A stretch of 64,000 nt of DNA from Mycogone perniciosa (taxonomy: Eukaryota > Ascomycota > Sordariomycetes > Hypocreales > Hypocreaceae): positions 1 through 64,000 of the forward strand of contig JAOALB010000123.1 of NCBI GenBank assembly GCA_025331125.1. The letters run 5' to 3'. The notes beneath the pieces were generated by a model, which saw nothing but the letters and a program-made list of their open reading frames with translations, had not been told where the DNA came from and did not search any database. This document shows, one piece after another, positions 60,601-64,000 of the stretch; within the stretch, counting starts at the first letter, position 1, and every line of letters starts with the position of its first letter. Both the position numbers and the translations under genes were made by a program.

Positions 60601-61555
60601 TTATATTTAAATAGAGTTTATAAAGTAAATTGTCTGCATTTATATATTTTTTAATAAACTCGGTAATGCTTTTATTGTAAAAGAATTTATAAGCTTCCCT
60701 TTTAACTTTTAGCTTAAGTCTATTATAAAAGCGTTTAATAAAGGCAGAATTTCTTTATTTAACTTTAAAAGTATAGTTTTTAAAATATATAGTATAGTTA
60801 AAGTATTTTCTTTTCTAAACTAAGTTTATAAATTTATTTTCTATAGTATATTCTTTATTAATATTATTAAAGATATTTTTTAATTTCTTTTTAAATTAAT
60901 TATAGCTAATAAATATAAACTATATTTACTTATTAGCTTTGCTTTTATTATTAAAGTAATCCCTTTAAGTAGGTTTAAACTACTTTAAAGCGTTTCCTTT
61001 AAATTAACTAGTAATTAAAAAAACTTTACTAGTCTCTATATTAAAGTTAATTAAAAAATAGGTAAAATAGTTATATAGTTAAGTAAGAAATAGTTAAAGT
61101 GCTATAATGCTTTTATTAAAGGGTTTAAAAGGCTGTATTTTAAGCGACTCTTTTAAATCCTTTAAAAGTCAGTTTCCTTTATAGTTTAGTATAAAGTTTA
61201 GAGTAGGTAGGGCCTAATTCTATAAGTTTATAATAGTTGCTTGCTATTATTAAATTATTTATTAAAGTCTAGCATTTTCAGTAATTAAATATTAATAGTA
61301 TTATTCCTATTTTATATAATTAGCTTTTATACATTAAAAGGCTTCCTTTATGCAAATATATAGTTATTCCGTTTTATTGACTTTATCTTTATCTTTACTT
61401 CTATTTATATTATTATCTCTATTATTATCCTGCCTTTAGTGAGGAGGTAGAATAGAGGGTAGAGTATTAGGATTATTAAAAGAGGATACTGCAGCGGATA
61501 TACTTACAGTATTACTTAAAATTTTTAATGGCCTTTTAAATAAAAGTCATTAATA
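54616..61555 (-). pseudogene. Polyprotein relic of gypsy element 3
   Basis: On the minus strand the reverse-transcriptase core reads EYFNIFIVIYLNN, with YLNN at 57642-57653 where YLDD is expected. By order, integrase lies left of this (about 55500-56900) and protease/gag to the right (about 58300-61450), but neither can be delimited exactly. Stops fill all frames. Confidence 0.75.
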
Positions 61556-61933
61556 TATAATAATTCAGGTTAATTCTTAACAGTTAAACTAAGGTTTATA
61601 GGTTTATATTAATAGAGAGGTTAACGATAAATACTAAGCAGGGTAATATAGTTATAATTCTATAAAACAGGCAGTTCTAATAAATATAATTTAATTAACA
61701 ACTACTTAAATAACTATATTAAATAAGTAATAAACTAGTTATATATATATAAAGGAAAGTTATAATAATTATTAGGGAATATAGCTATATTCCTAATAAT
61801 TTAAAGTTTATAATTACTTATATATATCCCTAATTATTAATGATTCGGTATATACCCTAGTGATTATATTTCTATTGGCCCGTCGTTTTGACATTCCTCT
61901 GGACCCAGGCCTTGGCCTGGTCGGGTCGTGACA
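61556..61933 (-). repeat. Right (5') LTR of gypsy element 3
   Basis: It begins TATAATAATTCAGG and ends GGTCGGGTCGTGACA. The 378-bp length equals the left LTR. Confidence 0.87.
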
Positions 61934-61972
61934 TTATGACCATCCAGATCTAGGAAATCTAGGAAATCTGAC

Positions 61973-62113
61973 TGTCATGATATCGTTATTGACTTATAGA
62001 TCTGGCTGTTATTGCAAGCTAGTTGAGAATTAAGGAATATATATTGGAATGAAGGAATGTGTTATGTTGTGGAATGTGCTGTAATATAGAATAATCCGTT
62101 ACTGAGGTTGATA
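61973..62113 (-). repeat. Putative 3' LTR of the copia fragment
   Basis: Assigned from the TGTC/GATA ends and the adjoining reversed polypurine tract. No second copy is in the window, so the limits are provisional. Confidence 0.5.
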
Positions 62114-63451
62114 TACCCCCTTTAAGTTAAACGATATTTAGACTGTTAATAAGAATAGCGAAGTAATAGTTATTAAATTACTTGTTAAAAGGAATAATAG
62201 AATAATAACTGTTTAAAGATCTGGATTAGTCTATATCTAAGTCTTCCTAGGCTTTAAGAACGCTGCGTATATTAATAAAACCTAATTATTTAATAAAGCG
62301 TTTAAATTTCTAATCTAAAAGGACCTTAATTAATCTATTAGCAATTATTAAATTAATTAAAGTATATACCACTTTATATAATCGTTATTAATAAGCTTAA
62401 TAAGCCCAGCAGCTATATATATTAATATACTTAAACTGAGTCTTTAGCTGGGGCTTATTTGGCTTTAATAGCCTAATAGTTTAGTAATTGTTATATTTTA
62501 TAATCAATTAATTATCCAATTAAAGCGTTATCTAGTTTATTAGCTGTTGCGTTGCAATAGCTTCTTTTACTGTATAGTTAAAGGTAAAAAGCTCAGCTTT
62601 AGTTAATAAAGTTGTAATTGTTAATTGTTTACTAGCTTTCCAGCTAATTGGTCCGCTAAACAGGATTATAATATATCTTTATAATAACTTCCTAGTCTAA
62701 GGATTATCTGCGAAAGTAGTGTTAAAAGCAATTTAAAAGTCTTGAGTACTAGGTCTTTATTTTTCGCTTAGTTATATAAGGTTAAGGTTACTATTAAATT
62801 CGATAGCAAGATATTGCGTTGCTTAAAGGTATTTTAGCAGTTTATTAATAAAACTAATAGACTGGTTTAATAAATTAAGTAAAAACTTGGCTAGTTTGGC
62901 TGTTGGCTTGGCTATATTAGGTTATATAATAACTGTAGTGTAGTTAATGAATTTTATTTTCTGTTAACACAGAAAAACTATTCTTTTTAAGGCTTAGTCT
63001 TCTTTTTTCTTTAAAATGTTTAGCGGGAATAGGTTGCCTTTAAAGTATTCTTTTCTTTTAATATAAAATCGATTAATAATTTTCTTGATATATTTATTTT
63101 AATAGAGCTATAGCTTTTAAGCTGCCCTATTATATAGAATCCGAATTTCTAGGAACTATTTAAGTTCCTTTAAGTTATTTATTTTATATTATAACTTTAA
63201 TTATTTAATAAAGATCTCGGCATTAGCGGTATGCCTAGGTCTATATAAAAGAATAATATTATTCATAAGGAAGAAAACAGTTAACTAGTTATTATTAAAG
63301 AGACAGGGTTTTTTTATAGATTATTATAATCCTAGCTATTTAAATACAGCTATAAGATCCTTTTACTATAAAAGTAGTAATCTTTATAGCCTATATAGAG
63401 CTCTAAGCAGCTTTAATACCTATCCTTTATATTTAAAGCTATCTGGAAACT
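61973..63451 (-). mobile_element. Ty1/copia fragment (3' half), truncated by another gypsy
   Basis: A likely 3' LTR of 141 bp (61973-62113) runs from TGTCATGATATCG to GGTTGATA. It is followed on its right by a reversed polypurine tract (TACCCCCTTTAAG). On the minus strand, 62940-63440 reads as a copia reverse transcriptase: LKLLRALYRL, KKPCLFNNN, LTVFFLMNNIILLYRPRHTA and KELK*FLEIRI. The catalytic box is MNN (63258-63266) in place of VDD. The element is cut at 63452 by a gypsy LTR, and its 5' half lies outside the window or is lost. Confidence 0.8.
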
Positions 63452-64000
63452 TATAATAATCCGGGTTAGTTCTTAACAGTTAAACCGAGGTTTATAGGTT
63501 TATATTAATAGAGGGGTCAGGGATAAATACTAAGCAGGGTAATATAGTTACAATTCTATAAAATAAATGGTTTTAGTAAATATAATTTATTAATAAGTAT
63601 TTAAGTAACTATATTAAATAAATAATAAATAAATTATATATATAAAAAGGAAATCTTTATATAATTACTGGTATCCTAGTAAATATTACTGTAATTACTG
63701 CAATAATATAGTAAATTAAGTAAATAATTATACTTTTTAATATAGTAAATGTTTTAAGTAATTACCTTTAATATAGTAATTATTTATTAATAATTGGTTA
63801 GTATAATTAATATTCTTTTATATCTTCATAATTTAGTTTTTGATATAGTTAAGTTATAATATATATCCCCCTTTTATTAGTTTTATCTTTAAAATTTATT
63901 TTTAATCCTTTCCCTTTTTTTATATATAATACTTTTTTAACTATTTATTATATTTAATAACTTATAGTTTATTTATATTAAATTCACTTTTTATTATTAT
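63452..64000 (-). mobile_element. Start of a fourth gypsy element (same family)
   Basis: The LTR at 63452-63861 (410 bp) starts TATAATAATCCGGGTTAG and ends AAGTTATAATA. It is followed by the same polypurine-like ATATCCCCC and T-rich leader seen after the LTRs at 19892 and 54615. The left flank 5-mer is AAACT (63447-63451). The rest of the element lies outside the window. Confidence 0.8.

Larger units (their letters stand above)
54238..61933 (-). mobile_element. Ty3/gypsy element 3, near full-length, decayed
   Basis: 7.7 kb, with LTRs at 54238-54615 and 61556-61933. Target copies are TCATG (left) and TTATG (right), which differ by one C/T change. The reversed polypurine-like ATCCCC follows the left LTR, so the orientation is minus. 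The left half follows 19893-23170 closely, and the site where gypsy 2 inserted in that copy is uninterrupted here. Confidence 0.87.

Overview
The window comes from a filamentous ascomycete (Pezizomycotina), most likely a member of the Eurotiales. The genes carry 47-66 bp GT-AG introns and encode typical fungal families: a Zn2Cys6/MHR regulator, cytochromes P450, a secreted M28 leucine aminopeptidase, and an MFS carrier. The spacers contain the scattered 9-mer TACTCCGTA, which I associate with Aspergillus/Penicillium-type genomes. The species assignment is inference.

The window splits into two compartments. Bases 1-19534 and 48379-54237 have ordinary base composition and carry host genes. Bases 19535-48378 and 54238-64000 are extremely A+T-rich, are full of stops in every frame, and consist of degenerate LTR retrotransposons. 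The decay has the look of repeat-induced point mutation (RIP): TA-rich sequence, with catalytic YxDD boxes read as NN or NS.

Host layout, left to right: an (AAT)n tract; a membrane-anchored pepsin-like protein lacking its first catalytic Asp (+); a dead P450 (+); an intact Cys-type glutathione S-transferase (-); a small secreted cysteine-containing protein (-); a single-pass membrane protein of unknown function (-); a seven-exon MFS transporter (-) whose first intron seems to have lost its acceptor; a divergently placed Zn2Cys6 regulator with six exons (+); a classical SDR (+); and a flavin-monooxygenase pseudogene (+) cut off by a gypsy LTR at 19535. Transporter, regulator and SDR may form a small catabolic or biosynthetic cluster, but this rests on adjacency only. 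The island 48379-54237 holds two pseudogene remnants, one of them a P450, a probable intron-containing tRNA-His, and an intact six-exon secreted leucine aminopeptidase.

The first transposon block can be unpacked into five layers. A gypsy composite (19535-48378) contains a second gypsy (23171-42736, target duplication AAACT). That contains a minus-strand copia (24310-37359, ATTAT), which contains a plus-strand copia (26584-34090, CTGGT), which contains a solo LTR of its own family (31418-31691, TAAAG). The four inner insertions have perfect 5-bp target duplications, and the innermost unit is visibly the least decayed. The outermost composite lacks matching flanks, has LTRs that differ in their right halves, and carries a second reverse transcriptase, which suggests recombination between two related insertions. 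The second block holds a single gypsy of the same family (54238-61933), a copia fragment (61973-63451) and the start of another gypsy (63452 on).

Gene structures were read by eye from reading-frame continuity, splice signals and recognised family motifs. No database search was run.
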